From Thermogutta sp039793925 (GTDB lineage Bacteria > Planctomycetota > Planctomycetia > Pirellulales > Thermoguttaceae), in assembly GCF_039793925.1 (NCBI RefSeq), contig NZ_JBAMME010000017.1, positions 1 to 64,000 on the forward strand: a DNA stretch of 64,000 bases. The letters are read 5' to 3'. Shown one piece after another: positions 36,690-46,111 of this stretch. The first letter of the stretch is position 1. Each line of letters starts with the position of its first letter. The notes under the pieces were generated by a model, which saw nothing but the letters and a program-made list of their open reading frames with translations, did no database searches and was not told where the DNA came from. The position numbers and the translations under genes were made by a program.

Positions 36690-37460
36690 TTGGCGGTGAC
36701 ACAGGCGGGCGATTTCCATCCTCCCCCCGACGAATCCCTTCCGGAAGAAGCGGTGACGCTGGAGGACCTGGCTCGGGCGTTTGCCGAGGCCACCGGTCAG
36801 TCTTTGAGCAACCAGGCTCCCTCCGCTGAGGCAAGCCCTCCAGAGACCGAATCCAAAGCCCCCTCTTCTGACAGCCAACCCGTCGGTGCACCGGCGACAC
36901 CGTCGGCTGTGCCTGTCAACCCCAAAAGTATTTTGGAGGCCCTCCTTTTCGTGGGGCATCCCCGCAACGAGTCACTGTCCCCCGGCCAGGCCGCCGAAAT
37001 CATGCGCGGTGTTCGCCCCGACGAGATCGCAGGGCTTGTTGCCGAGCTTAACGCCCAGTACGAGGCGAGCGGTCGGCCCTATCGAGTCGTCTTCGAGCAG
37101 GGCGGTTACCGCATGAAGCTCCTCCCCGAATTCGACAGCCTCCGCGAGGGTTTCTTCGGCAAGGTCCGGCAGGTGCGGCTTTCTCAGCAGGCCCTGGAAG
37201 TTTTGGCGATCGTGGCCTATCGTCAGCCAGTCACTGTGAAAGAAGTGAACCGGCTGCGGGGAAAACCGAGCGGGGCGATCCTCGCGCAGCTTGTGCGGCG
37301 GGATCTCATCTCCGTCACCTATCCCGATGGCGACGCTCGAAAAAGCACCGCGCAATACCGCACCACGCCGCGATTTCTGGAGCTTTTCAAACTGCAGAGT
37401 CTGGAAGATTTGCCGCAACTGGGTGGAGGAGACTGGTCCGACGATGACTTCGGCTCATGA
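36690..37460 (+). CDS. scpB: Segregation and condensation protein B
   Basis: A 256-residue protein. Residues 75-235 form the ScpB tandem winged helix: SILEALLFVGHP, YRVVFEQGGYRMKL, LSQQALEVLAIVAYRQPVT and RGKPSGAILAQLVRRDLI. ScpB dimerises and binds ScpA-Smc for chromosome condensation. The first 70 residues are acidic, Pro/Ser-rich and poorly conserved. AAAGGAGG precedes a TTG at 36690; GTG 36696 would also fit. No scpA is visible, so it is unlinked here. Confidence 0.9.
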   Translation: MAVTQAGDFHPPPDESLPEEAVTLEDLARAFAEATGQSLSNQAPSAEASPPETESKAPSSDSQPVGAPATPSAVPVNPKSILEALLFVGHPRNESLSPGQAAEIMRGVRPDEIAGLVAELNAQYEASGRPYRVVFEQGGYRMKLLPEFDSLREGFFGKVRQVRLSQQALEVLAIVAYRQPVTVKEVNRLRGKPSGAILAQLVRRDLISVTYPDGDARKSTAQYRTTPRFLELFKLQSLEDLPQLGGGDWSDDDFGS

Positions 37461-37494
37461 GTCGCGTCACCAGCACGCTTTTTGAGAGTCGGCA

Positions 37495-38379
37495 TCACTC
37501 CACTTTTCCGCGACGGTGATCGAATTCCTTCCGAAGTTGCTCGAATTGCGCGGAAAGGGAATCGAGAAAGGCGTCACCCGTCCCCGTTAGACGGGCCTCC
37601 AGCGGCTCGTAGGGAATGACCCGCGGTGCGGCCGATTCGTGTTCCTCATGTCCCTCCGGCAAGGGCTCCACGTGACGGTCGAGAAGCACCTCGATCAGTC
37701 GGCGGAACTGGCGGATCTCACCAGCCCAGCGATTTCGTTCTTCAATAAGCTGTCGCCGCTGATCAGCCAGCATTTCCAGCCACTCCATCGCGCGATGTCG
37801 GAGGATGCTGACCTCCGCTTCCAGGAGGTCTTTCTGACGCTGTACCTCGGCCAGTTGCTTTTCCAGATCCTCGACTTTCTGCTGCCAGTGAGCCAGTTCA
37901 CGCTGGGAGATTGTTTGTTCCGAAGATGAAGTGGCGGTCACCGGTTGTGCGGCAGCGCGGAGTTCGCTGACCAATTCGCGGAGCCTGGCGAGCTCCTTTT
38001 CGTGGTCCCCTGACTGCAGGAGCCGCCGCTGCCACTCTTCTTCTCGAGCCTGCAACTCCCGGGCGCGGCGTTCGACTTCGGCCGCTCGAATCTCAGTTTG
38101 CTCCCGGAGACGCGCAAGTTCCTCCTGCGCTTCTCGGTACCGTGCCAGCGAGGCCGCCACCTCTTGCTCTCTTTGAGCGAGTGCGGATTCCCGATCCCGC
38201 AGTCCCGCTTCACGTTCAGCCTGGATTTTCCGCCAGTCCTCAACCGCCGCTCCCAGTTCTTGAAAGGCATCCTCCATGACGGCCTGCAGCTCCCGCTGGC
38301 CAGCAAGCATTTCGTTGAGCCAGCGGTCCACCGCCTCGCGGGGCTCCATGCTGCCAGGGGTGTGCCGAGGGGATTCCAT
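37495..38379 (-). CDS. Coiled-coil protein of unknown function
   Basis: About 294 residues, almost wholly a long charged coiled coil from about 20 to 230 (LAQREQEVAASLARYREAQE, RARELQAREEEWQRRLLQSG, KVEDLEKQLAEVQRQKDLLE), rich in Glu, Arg, Gln and Leu. There is no transmembrane segment. The C-terminal end (LDSLSAQFEQLRKEFDHRR) is also helical. ATG 38379 is preferred over an upstream TTG. It is convergent with scpB, 34 bp away. A structural role is plausible but unproven. Confidence 0.65.
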   Translation of the reverse strand: MESPRHTPGSMEPREAVDRWLNEMLAGQRELQAVMEDAFQELGAAVEDWRKIQAEREAGLRDRESALAQREQEVAASLARYREAQEELARLREQTEIRAAEVERRARELQAREEEWQRRLLQSGDHEKELARLRELVSELRAAAQPVTATSSSEQTISQRELAHWQQKVEDLEKQLAEVQRQKDLLEAEVSILRHRAMEWLEMLADQRRQLIEERNRWAGEIRQFRRLIEVLLDRHVEPLPEGHEEHESAAPRVIPYEPLEARLTGTGDAFLDSLSAQFEQLRKEFDHRRGKVE

Positions 38380-38741
38380 AGACAATCAGAAGTTGTTTCC
38401 AAGTGGCGAAACGCTCCACCGCGCGCGGGGATAGCCCTTTTCGGCTTCGGAATCGCCACGACAGAGGAAACTCTGTGAGTACCCGGTCGCTGTACCCTCC
38501 GATTCGAAAAGATTGGTCGACGCAATCGTTGCCGACCTTTACTGTTATTCTCAGTCGCAGTGAAAACGATTCACAGCCAACACGTGAGGCGACGAATCCC
38601 GTCTCATGGCAGGCATCGCGTCCGCGGGGAAATCTACACCGCGAACGCTAGCCCTCTTATTCTTCCCCACAACTTCGATGACCGTTCCACTCGCTATGAG
38701 TACTCTAGGTCACAAAACATGGCACGGCAAGTGCACGCCGT
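38380..38741. other. Divergent intergenic region, no gene seen
   Basis: Spacer between the coiled-coil gene (minus) and the oxidoreductase gene (plus). No convincing coding frame and no hairpin-family repeat was seen. A candidate promoter lies at its right end. Confidence 0.6.
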
Positions 38742-38770
38742 TTGATTTTTATCCGCCGTAGTGTTAAAAC
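38742..38770 (+). promoter_or_regulatory. Possible promoter for the Gfo/Idh/MocA gene
   Basis: TTGATT, 17-bp spacer, TAAAAC, ending 67 bp before the start codon. Confidence 0.35.
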
Positions 38771-38837
38771 TAGCAACAACTTCCGTCCTTCACCAACCTT
38801 GTGACTCTCCCTTTCGATCGCATGAGGAGGCATCCCC

Positions 38838-40163
38838 ATGAACGAGTTTCCCACCCAGCGCACACGGGACACACGGCGGAATTTCCTCAAGAACGGCTCG
38901 CTGGCCACAGGTCTGGTTTTGTTGTCGCAGAACATTCCGGCTGTGCACGCCGCAGGGAGCGACGTCATAAAGATTGCCCTTTCCGGATGCGGCGGCCGGG
39001 GAACAGGCGCGGCAGCCGATGCGCTGTCGAACAAAGCCGGCGTGCAGGTCCGGCTCATTGCTCTCCATGACGCCTTTCCCGAACGAGTGGAAGCATGTTT
39101 CCAGGCCCTGAAAGGCCGGTTCGGCGATCAGGTGGACGTTCCCCCGGAGCGCCGCTTCACCGACCTGGACGGTTATCAAAAGCTCATGGAAACCGACGCC
39201 GATATTGTCCTTCTTTGCAGTCCGCCGGGATTTCGGCCGATTCATTACGAGGCTGCTGTTAAAGCCGGAAAACACGTGTTCATGGAAAAGCCCCTGGCCG
39301 TGGATGCTCCGGGTGTCCGCCGCATCATGGCCACCAACGAAGAGGCCAAGAAAAAAGGTCTCCGCGTGGCGGTGGGGCACCACCTCCGACACGAGATCAA
39401 ACACAAGGAAATGATCCGCCGTATCTGGGATGGCGAGATCGGACGAATCAAATACATGCGGGCATACTTCAACTCCAGTGGTGTCTGGGTGCGCCCCCGC
39501 AAACCAGGACAGACCGAGATGCAGTACCAGGTCAATAACTGGTACTACTTCACCTGGCTGTCCGGTGACCACATCGTGGAACAGCACGTCCACGATCTCG
39601 ATGTCCTCAACTGGATGATGGGCAACAAGCATCCAGTCTCCGCGCAGGGGATGGGCGGCCGCCAGTTCCGCATCGGAAAAGATTACGGAGAAATTTACGA
39701 TCATCACGCCGTGGAATTCACCTACGAGGATGGTACCCGCGCTTACAGTTACTGCCGCCACATTCCTGGGTGCTGGGACAGTTTCTCCGAACACGCTCAC
39801 GGAACAAAGGGCTACGTGAGCATCGAGGGCCACGGCCACGCCATCATCCACGTGGAAGGGAAAGAACCTCTGAGAATCGAGCGCGGCCCGGATGGACATC
39901 AGCTGGAATGGAACGACTTTCTCGCCGCTTTCCAGGCAGGACAACCTTATAACGAAGTCGACCACACCGTCCTGGGAACCATGACCGCCATCCTGGGGCG
40001 CATGGCGACCTATTCCGGCCAGATCGTCACATGGGATGAGGCGATCAATTCGAAGGTGGATCTGTCACCGTCGGGCTACACGTGGGACAGCATCCCGCAA
40101 CCCAAACCGGGCCCAGACGGGATCTACCCCTGCGCCATGCCAGGCCAAACGAAAGCTTACTAA
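38838..40163 (+). CDS. Tat-exported Gfo/Idh/MocA-family oxidoreductase
   Basis: A 441-residue NAD(P)-dependent sugar or inositol dehydrogenase-like protein. The N-terminus TRDTRRNFLKNGSLATGLVL is a twin-arginine signal (Arg 13-14), so it is exported folded with its cofactor. The Rossmann motif is IALSGCGGRGTG, followed by HVFMEKPLAVDAPG (the EKP motif) and the catalytic-region VGHHLRHEIKHKEMI. GAGGAGG stands upstream of the ATG. Planctomycetes carry dozens of such proteins for unusual sugars; the substrate here is unknown. Confidence 0.88.
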   Translation: MNEFPTQRTRDTRRNFLKNGSLATGLVLLSQNIPAVHAAGSDVIKIALSGCGGRGTGAAADALSNKAGVQVRLIALHDAFPERVEACFQALKGRFGDQVDVPPERRFTDLDGYQKLMETDADIVLLCSPPGFRPIHYEAAVKAGKHVFMEKPLAVDAPGVRRIMATNEEAKKKGLRVAVGHHLRHEIKHKEMIRRIWDGEIGRIKYMRAYFNSSGVWVRPRKPGQTEMQYQVNNWYYFTWLSGDHIVEQHVHDLDVLNWMMGNKHPVSAQGMGGRQFRIGKDYGEIYDHHAVEFTYEDGTRAYSYCRHIPGCWDSFSEHAHGTKGYVSIEGHGHAIIHVEGKEPLRIERGPDGHQLEWNDFLAAFQAGQPYNEVDHTVLGTMTAILGRMATYSGQIVTWDEAINSKVDLSPSGYTWDSIPQPKPGPDGIYPCAMPGQTKAY

Positions 40164-40217
40164 GGCAACTCCCGGTGTAGTGCGTGTGGCCTCGAAGTAT
40201 TACTGGCCTCCAGCAAG

Positions 40218-40829
40218 TCACTTAGAATCCGCCGACGACGGCGATTCGGCGCTACTGGGGCCAGATCGAGGTAGAGTCTGCGCGGTCGGGATGAGCCGAC
40301 CAAAACACCGCTCGTAGAGTGCCGTCCACGGGGAACCATCCCGCCCACCTGCGGCCAGGGTCACAAAATCGACGTGGTCCTCCCACAGTTCAGGTTCGCA
40401 GAATACCCGGGCCGGAGGATAAATTTTTTCCTGGCGAATCCATCGCCAAAGCTCCCAGATCTGTCGCCATCCCAGTCGGTGCACCCAGCAAAGTTCCAAA
40501 AAGAGAAGCCAGCGGCTATTGTAAGGGCGGCGATTCCGGAATCGCTCCACCACCCACGCGACCGCCCCCAGCATCACGATAAACACCAGAAGTCCCAAGA
40601 GATACCAGTACCATTGGGTTGAGGGGACCAGTTCTCCCGCCTGCCGCCGCTGGAACTCTCGCCGCAGGAATTCCAGTGGAGCCCTGCGTTGGCCCCATGC
40701 CTCGGCGCTAGAGAACAAAAATCCGAAAACCAGTGCCAATAGGCCGTGCCCCAGAAGAGCAGCCTGCCGCGTGATTCCCTGATACAACTGGCAAAGTGGT
40801 AAAGGCAAGAGATTTCGTTTACGCACCAT
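40218..40829 (-). CDS. Two-helix membrane protein of unknown function
   Basis: A 203-residue protein starting MVRKRNLLPLPLCQLYQGIT, chosen because the ATG lies 10 bp after the HEAT-repeat gene and the upstream frame is that gene's shadow. Hydrophobic segments lie at about 26-43 (LLGHGLLALVFGFLFS) and 76-95 (YWYLLGLLVFIVMLGAVAWV). A Trp-rich soluble domain follows (CWVHRLGWRQIWELWRWIRQ). Tight spacing implies co-transcription with the HEAT-repeat protein. No family recognised. Confidence 0.6.
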   Translation of the reverse strand: MVRKRNLLPLPLCQLYQGITRQAALLGHGLLALVFGFLFSSAEAWGQRRAPLEFLRREFQRRQAGELVPSTQWYWYLLGLLVFIVMLGAVAWVVERFRNRRPYNSRWLLFLELCWVHRLGWRQIWELWRWIRQEKIYPPARVFCEPELWEDHVDFVTLAAGGRDGSPWTALYERCFGRLIPTAQTLPRSGPSSAESPSSADSK

Positions 40830-40839
40830 GGTGACCGTC

Positions 40840-42531
40840 CTATGAACCGGGGGCGTTCTCCGGGGTGAGTCCGGCAACATCGGCAGAGGACGGAACAGGC
40901 GGCGCCATTTGAGAAGGCGGGGAGTCTTGCGCTTGTTTGGCAGCCCGCTCCGCCGACTCCTGCCGCTGTCGCCGCATTTCGAGGCTTCGCTGAGCAATTG
41001 CCCGCACCACCGCGTTGGGATCTTCCAGGGCATCGACCAGGGCCTGGTAGCTCCAAACCGAATCGCTTTGGGCGAGAGCAGCCGCTGCCTCCGCCCGTAC
41101 GGCGTGGTCTTCGTCTTTCAAAAGTGGGATGATTGCAGACTCCACCCGCGGCACCAAATTGAGTTCCTGGGCCACGGAAAGGGCCCGCAACCGCCGTAAC
41201 CGGAATGGCGAAAGCAACTCCGCCCTGAGCAAAAGCGAGGTTCGGCCATCCACCCGCTTCACCAGCATTCCCGTGTTCTGCCGGATATCGGCCGGCAGAA
41301 GGTCCCACACCTGAAGAAATCGCGAGAAACTGAACTCGCGGAGACTTTTTCGGGCAGCCTTCCGAACGGCAGGATGGGGGCTTTCCAGAAGCCGAATGAT
41401 GTGGGGTAAAGCTCCCACCACACCACGCTGTCGCAATTGGGGCAAAATCGCCGCCTGCACCAGCGGATCAGGGTCTGACATCGCCCGCAGTGCCAACTCG
41501 TTGGCCTCGGCACCATGGAAATTCACCAACGTCTCGGCCGCGGTGCGACGTGCCCCCGGCAACCCCTCGGTCAGAACTTTGCCAACAACGCGAAGTGCTT
41601 CCTGTCGCGGCACCCCGGAATGAACAGCTATTTCCACCAGCGCACTCTGTTCCGTTTCGTCGAGGCTCGGGAGCAAGCCTTCCAGATTGTCCAGCAATTT
41701 CAAAGACCGCAAGGATTTTAGGTGGCGTCGAGCCGTGGCAGACAAAGGCCTTTTTACTGTATGGAGCAAATGGCGGAGAAACGGCAGATCCGCCCGCTGC
41801 GAAATGATCCGCAACACTTCCTGAGGTGCGTCCGGCTGATTGATAAAATCGCACAGGACCTTCAGCGTCGCCGACGAGGTGTCGGTCGTCAAAAGATGGA
41901 GTAAAACACCCCGCGCGGCATGGCCCGGCTGCCGAATGATCTCCAAAAACAAGCGAGAATAGCCCGCCGAAAGCAAGAGCAAACCTTCCAGAACTTCGGG
42001 AGCTTCATGCTTGGCATAGCGATCTGCCGCGATATTTAGGGCTCGACGAACCTGCTCGGCAGTCCGCATGATCTGCGTCGCCTCATTCCCTTCCGAGGCG
42101 ACTTCCATCAGCGTCCCCAGTTTACGGCACAGGGCTTGAAGCGTGCCGGCAAGTGCATCCCGCGGCTGTATCTTGCGGTTCTCGAGGAGATGAGCCAGGA
42201 GCGGCACAAAGTCGAACTGATCTGTATCCACAAGAAATCGGCAGACTTCCTGCCGCTGATCGGGTTCTCCGTGCACCAGTCGGTCCCGTAGAAACTCCTG
42301 GAAAGAGCCGGGAAGAATCCTGAAAGAATCCCGCCAACAATCGTCCGTGCGGTCGATCTCCTGCAGCACGACAAGGTGGGCGTTTTTCTCGGGTCTTCGC
42401 ATCAGGGCGAGGAGAGCCACCCGACGGATCTGCGGTGTTTCAGACTTCAACGCGCGAAGGAGAAGCTCCACCGCGGCGCGGTTTCCGGTGGTGCCCAGCC
42501 AATCAAAAGTCTTTTCCCACGGTGGATGCAT
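40840..42531 (-). CDS. HEAT-repeat protein
   Basis: A 563-residue all-helical protein built of HEAT-like repeats throughout: AAVELLLRALKSETPQIRRV near the start, EANELALRAMSDPDPLVQAA and KDEDHAVRAEAAAALAQSDS toward the end, then SYQALVDALEDPNAVVRAIA. There is no signal peptide or membrane segment. The Pro-rich tail overlaps nothing, and a small membrane-protein gene begins 10 bp later. It probably acts as a protein-interaction scaffold. Confidence 0.72.
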   Translation of the reverse strand: MHPPWEKTFDWLGTTGNRAAVELLLRALKSETPQIRRVALLALMRRPEKNAHLVVLQEIDRTDDCWRDSFRILPGSFQEFLRDRLVHGEPDQRQEVCRFLVDTDQFDFVPLLAHLLENRKIQPRDALAGTLQALCRKLGTLMEVASEGNEATQIMRTAEQVRRALNIAADRYAKHEAPEVLEGLLLLSAGYSRLFLEIIRQPGHAARGVLLHLLTTDTSSATLKVLCDFINQPDAPQEVLRIISQRADLPFLRHLLHTVKRPLSATARRHLKSLRSLKLLDNLEGLLPSLDETEQSALVEIAVHSGVPRQEALRVVGKVLTEGLPGARRTAAETLVNFHGAEANELALRAMSDPDPLVQAAILPQLRQRGVVGALPHIIRLLESPHPAVRKAARKSLREFSFSRFLQVWDLLPADIRQNTGMLVKRVDGRTSLLLRAELLSPFRLRRLRALSVAQELNLVPRVESAIIPLLKDEDHAVRAEAAAALAQSDSVWSYQALVDALEDPNAVVRAIAQRSLEMRRQRQESAERAAKQAQDSPPSQMAPPVPSSADVAGLTPENAPGS

Positions 42532-42843
42532 TCGGCTTCGAAACGGGCCTCGGTATGATTATGCTGGTTGGTCTGTATTCCTCCTTCATCCGGGAAGGTG
42601 CTCCAAAAGAGTCTAGAATACTTTCCCTGCACGCGCCGCTATCTTGGCCCTATTTCGGAAAAAGATAACCCTCGCCCACCCTGCAAATTCCCCACAGGTT
42701 GCATTTCCGCAGCATCGATGAAACCAGACGACCGTTCCCACTCGGAGGAACAAAAGAGGTACCGGGCCGACAAAGAAAATGGGAAGGAGCCTAAAACATG
42801 AAGAGACTGGAGGCGGCTTTGTAGGAATTAGCGGTGGACCGCT
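42532..42843. other. Intergenic region without a visible gene
   Basis: Between the start of the HEAT-repeat gene and the end of the FeoB-associated gene. It should carry the HEAT gene promoter, but no convincing -35/-10 pair was identified. Confidence 0.5.
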
Positions 42844-43017
42844 TCAGCGCTGGAACTCACTGACCATCGGGCAGTGACTGCAACCACTGCATCCCACCGA
42901 GTGCCCTCCTTCCCCTCGGCGGAAATACCAGATGACATACACCGCCGCCACGACGACCGTCAACCAAGCCGCCACGTCCTGCCACATGATGTTCACGTAA
43001 GCGCCCAACTCGCTCAC
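42844..43017 (-). CDS. FeoB-associated Cys-rich membrane protein
   Basis: A 57-residue protein. One transmembrane helix (VAAWLTVVVAAVYVIWYF) is followed by a basic turn and the cysteine cluster GCSGCSHCPM near the C-terminus. This layout defines the small proteins encoded right after feoB in many bacteria. GTG 43017 has GGAG ten bases upstream; ATG 42987 would give a 47-residue form. It starts 41 bp after the feoB stop on the same strand. It is presumed to assist ferrous iron uptake; the mechanism is unknown. Confidence 0.8.
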   Translation of the reverse strand: MSELGAYVNIMWQDVAAWLTVVVAAVYVIWYFRRGEGGHSVGCSGCSHCPMVSEFQR

Positions 43018-43058
43018 AATTCAGAAACTCCACCGCAAAGAAGGATGCCACTAATTTG

Positions 43059-45365
43059 TCAAGCTCCACCTGTTAAAATTCTACTGGCCAACTGATAGGT
43101 GGCAAGGGCCCCAATGTAGGCCAGCGTTGTCATGTAGGCGAACGTGAAGGCCGGCCAGCGCCAGCTATTCGTTTCCCGACGGATCACCGCCAGAGTGGCA
43201 GCGCACTGGGCACATAGGGCGTAAAAGACCATCAGAGATAGGGCCACAGGGATGTTGAACACGGGCCGATCGCTTCCCTCCCTAGTGGCAGAGCGCAGCC
43301 GCCCATGAAGCTCCTGGCTGGACGTGAGATCGGCCGAGGAGATATCCCCCAGATTAAACATCACCCCCAAAGTCGCAACGACCACTTCCCGGGCAGGAAA
43401 CGAAGCCAGAACCGCCGTCCCGATCCGCCAGTCCCAACCCAACGGGCGAAAGATCGGTTCAATCGTCCGCCCTACACGACCCAAGATACTGTTTCGCTGG
43501 TAAGCTGCCGCGATTTCTCGAGCGATCTGATCGAGCTCCTTTTCCCACGCCTCCCGTTGCGGTGATCCAGGGGGAAGGGTCTCCACCAAAGCCTGCAACT
43601 CGCCCTGACGGTTGAGCAGATGCTTATCAATGCTAGCGGGATCATGCGGATAATACAGCGCTGCCCAAACGAGCACCGAAATCGCGGCAATAATCGTGCC
43701 GGCATTTCGCAGGAATACCACCAACCGTTCCCAAACCCGCAAGATAACCGTCCGCGGAGACGGCCATTTGTAGCTGGGAAGCTCGATCACAAAGGTGGGG
43801 GAACGCCCGCGAAAGATCGTCCGCTTGAGAAGCAGAGCCACCGTCACCGCGGTGACCACCCCCAGCACATATAGACTCGCCAGGACCAATCCCTGTAGTC
43901 CCACAAAACCACCCAAATATCGATAGTCCGGGATAAAGACGGCAATCAACAGGGCATACACCGGCAGCCGAGCGGAACATGTCAAAAGCGGCGTCACCAG
44001 GATCGTCGTCAGCCGGTCACGTTCGTTGTCGATCGTCCGCGTGGCCATGATGCCGGGCACCGCACACGCAAAGCCGGAAAGCATCGGGATGAACGACTTG
44101 CCGCTCAGACCGATTCGAGACATGAACCGGTCCACAAGCACCGCCGCCCGCGCCACATAACCGCAATCCTCCAGAATGGCGATAAAGATGAACAAGATGG
44201 CTATTTGCGGGATGAACGTGAGGACCGCTCCCACCCCACTGATGACACCGTCCACCAAAAGATCCCGGAAAGCACCCGGCTGGAGCTGTGTTCTTATCAG
44301 AGCAGCACAGCTTTGCACCCCGAAATCAATCACTTGATTGAACGGCTCTGCCAGCCGGAACACCGCCTGAAACATGAGCAGCATGATGGCGGCAAAAATC
44401 ATCAGCCCCCACACACGATGGGTGAGTACGGCGTCCAGACGGTCCGTCAGCGTGATGCGGGGCTGTTCCGAAGCTTTGACGACTCCTTCGAGTAATTGAC
44501 GAACCCACTCGTAGCGGAAATGCGTCTCGTCCTCCGGAACGGCAAAGCCCGCTCGTTCCAGGCGCTCCTGGGACTCCACAAACAGTTTCAAAACGTCCGG
44601 ATATTTGCCGTCCAAAACATTTTGACGGAGAAAGCCGCTGGCATCCAAAAGGAGTCGTTCCAGCCAGAACCGCAGAATGGCAGGATTGCGATCGGAATCC
44701 GTGGAGCGACTCGCCTCCCTGGCCGGTTCGAAAATCTGCGTGAGCAGGCCACGACGTTCCAGGTCGCCAAAAATCCGGTCAATCTCCGACTGTACCTCCC
44801 GGGGCAGTGGCGAGCGAGGCGCCGCTGATCCTTCCTTCTCGATTACCTCACGAAGAACCTGGCGAACCCGGCCCACCCCGATCCCCCGATGGGCCTGAAC
44901 CCGGACTACCGGCACACCCAGACGGCGACTCAACTCCTCTACGTCAATCTGAATCCCCTGACGCTCCGCAACATCGACCATCGTCAGGGCCACCACCATG
45001 GGCAACCCCAACTCCAAAAGCTGGCTCAGCAGATAAAGATTCCGCTCCAAATTGGAGGCATCCACCACGCAAAGAATCACGTCGAGGGGTTCGACCCCGG
45101 GCTCTCGGCCAAGTAACACATTGACGGCCACCAGTTCGTCCCGAGAACGCGGCGAGAGGCTGTACAGGCCAGGAAGATCAATGATCTCGAATGTGTGGTT
45201 TTGGAACTCGAATCGGCCGGTCCGCTTTTCCACTGTCACCCCGGGATAGTTTCCCACCCGTTGATAAACCCCGACCAGCGCGCTGAAAAGCGTGGATTTT
45301 CCCGTGTTGGGATTCCCGACAAGGGCGACCGAGACGCACTTTTTAGGTGAAGTCACGCGTGTCAT
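43059..45365 (-). CDS. feoB: Ferrous iron transport protein B
   Basis: A 768-residue GTP-gated Fe(II) transporter. The N-terminal G domain shows G1 GNPNTGKS (17-24), G3 DLPGLYSL and a G4 region reading ALTMVDVAE, where the usual Asn is Thr. A helical GDI-like domain follows, then the membrane domain with Gate motifs (SGFACAVPGIMATR and CAQCAATLAVI, each carrying the conserved cysteine). The length is normal. It is preceded by feoA and followed by the Cys-rich helper. Regulation by iron is suggested by a Fur-box-like palindrome upstream of feoA. Confidence 0.95.
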   Translation of the reverse strand: MTRVTSPKKCVSVALVGNPNTGKSTLFSALVGVYQRVGNYPGVTVEKRTGRFEFQNHTFEIIDLPGLYSLSPRSRDELVAVNVLLGREPGVEPLDVILCVVDASNLERNLYLLSQLLELGLPMVVALTMVDVAERQGIQIDVEELSRRLGVPVVRVQAHRGIGVGRVRQVLREVIEKEGSAAPRSPLPREVQSEIDRIFGDLERRGLLTQIFEPAREASRSTDSDRNPAILRFWLERLLLDASGFLRQNVLDGKYPDVLKLFVESQERLERAGFAVPEDETHFRYEWVRQLLEGVVKASEQPRITLTDRLDAVLTHRVWGLMIFAAIMLLMFQAVFRLAEPFNQVIDFGVQSCAALIRTQLQPGAFRDLLVDGVISGVGAVLTFIPQIAILFIFIAILEDCGYVARAAVLVDRFMSRIGLSGKSFIPMLSGFACAVPGIMATRTIDNERDRLTTILVTPLLTCSARLPVYALLIAVFIPDYRYLGGFVGLQGLVLASLYVLGVVTAVTVALLLKRTIFRGRSPTFVIELPSYKWPSPRTVILRVWERLVVFLRNAGTIIAAISVLVWAALYYPHDPASIDKHLLNRQGELQALVETLPPGSPQREAWEKELDQIAREIAAAYQRNSILGRVGRTIEPIFRPLGWDWRIGTAVLASFPAREVVVATLGVMFNLGDISSADLTSSQELHGRLRSATREGSDRPVFNIPVALSLMVFYALCAQCAATLAVIRRETNSWRWPAFTFAYMTTLAYIGALATYQLASRILTGGA

Positions 45366-45506
45366 GGCAGGCCAACCGGCCTCGAGCAGATTTCAGAATG
45401 TTTTTTACACCAGCGCGTTCTGGACCGGGAACCTCATAATTGCAGCGCTTTAAACCGGGGGCCACAAGATACACCCAGGGATTCCGCTCAGCAAAACGGC
45501 GAAATC

Positions 45507-45923
45507 TCAAGGTGCCTGCGATTCTCGAGGTGTGTCGGCCGGAGTATTCTCGGGAGTCCCACCCGAAGATGCCGAAACCGACTCCGCTTGCGACCACTGA
45601 GCCACGTCCCACCCCCGCCGATGCCGGTGAGGATGCCCGTGATGTCCCGGTAGGGCTTCTACCAGGATTCGCACGTCGTCATCCATGCGAACACCCAGCT
45701 TACTCCCTCCTAGCCACACGATGCAGGGATTTCCCGGACGGAAGACGCGGACCACCACCCCCGGCCGAAGCCCCAGCTCCTGCAAGCGATGCACCACCTC
45801 CGGAGGTCCATCCAGGGCTGTGATGCGAGCGGCCTGTCCAGCCCGCAAGTCGGCGAGTAATGTATCGCCAGGCTGGCCCACATCCCCCCAGAATCTTCCT
45901 CTTCTCCAGGCAAATCCGATCAT
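45507..45923 (-). CDS. feoA: FeoA-domain protein with a His-rich C-terminal extension
   Basis: A 138-residue protein. Residues about 19-90 are the SH3-like FeoA domain (LRAGQAARITALDGPPEVVH, RLQELGLRPGVVVRVFR, LGVRMDDDVRILVEAL). FeoA is normally about 75-80 residues and supports FeoB at the membrane. Here it is followed by GHHGHPHRHRRG and a Ser/Thr/Glu-rich tail, which could bind metal (inference). GAGG lies five bases before the ATG. It is 141 bp upstream of feoB on the same strand. Confidence 0.88.
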   Translation of the reverse strand: MIGFAWRRGRFWGDVGQPGDTLLADLRAGQAARITALDGPPEVVHRLQELGLRPGVVVRVFRPGNPCIVWLGGSKLGVRMDDDVRILVEALPGHHGHPHRHRRGWDVAQWSQAESVSASSGGTPENTPADTPRESQAP

Positions 45924-46082
45924 AGCGGCCTCGTCAGTGAGTTATCATCACGGGATATAGCGTATACAGCGGGGTTGGATAACACGAGGGAGCGACCTCC
46001 GACCCAGAGGCGACACCCCGACACAGACTTTCATGTAATTTGGAACTGAATTGCCGTTTATGTCTCAACAACCATCAGCTAG

Positions 46083-46097
46083 TGAGACTTATTCTCA
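46083..46097. promoter_or_regulatory. Fur-box-like palindrome upstream of feoA
   Basis: TGAGACTTATTCTCA is a 7-1-7 inverted repeat differing at one base from TGAGAATnATTCTCA, a common Fur operator form. It lies just downstream of a candidate minus-strand promoter and about 160 bp before feoA. Confidence 0.55.
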
Positions 46098-46111
46098 TTT
46101 TTCCTGCCATT

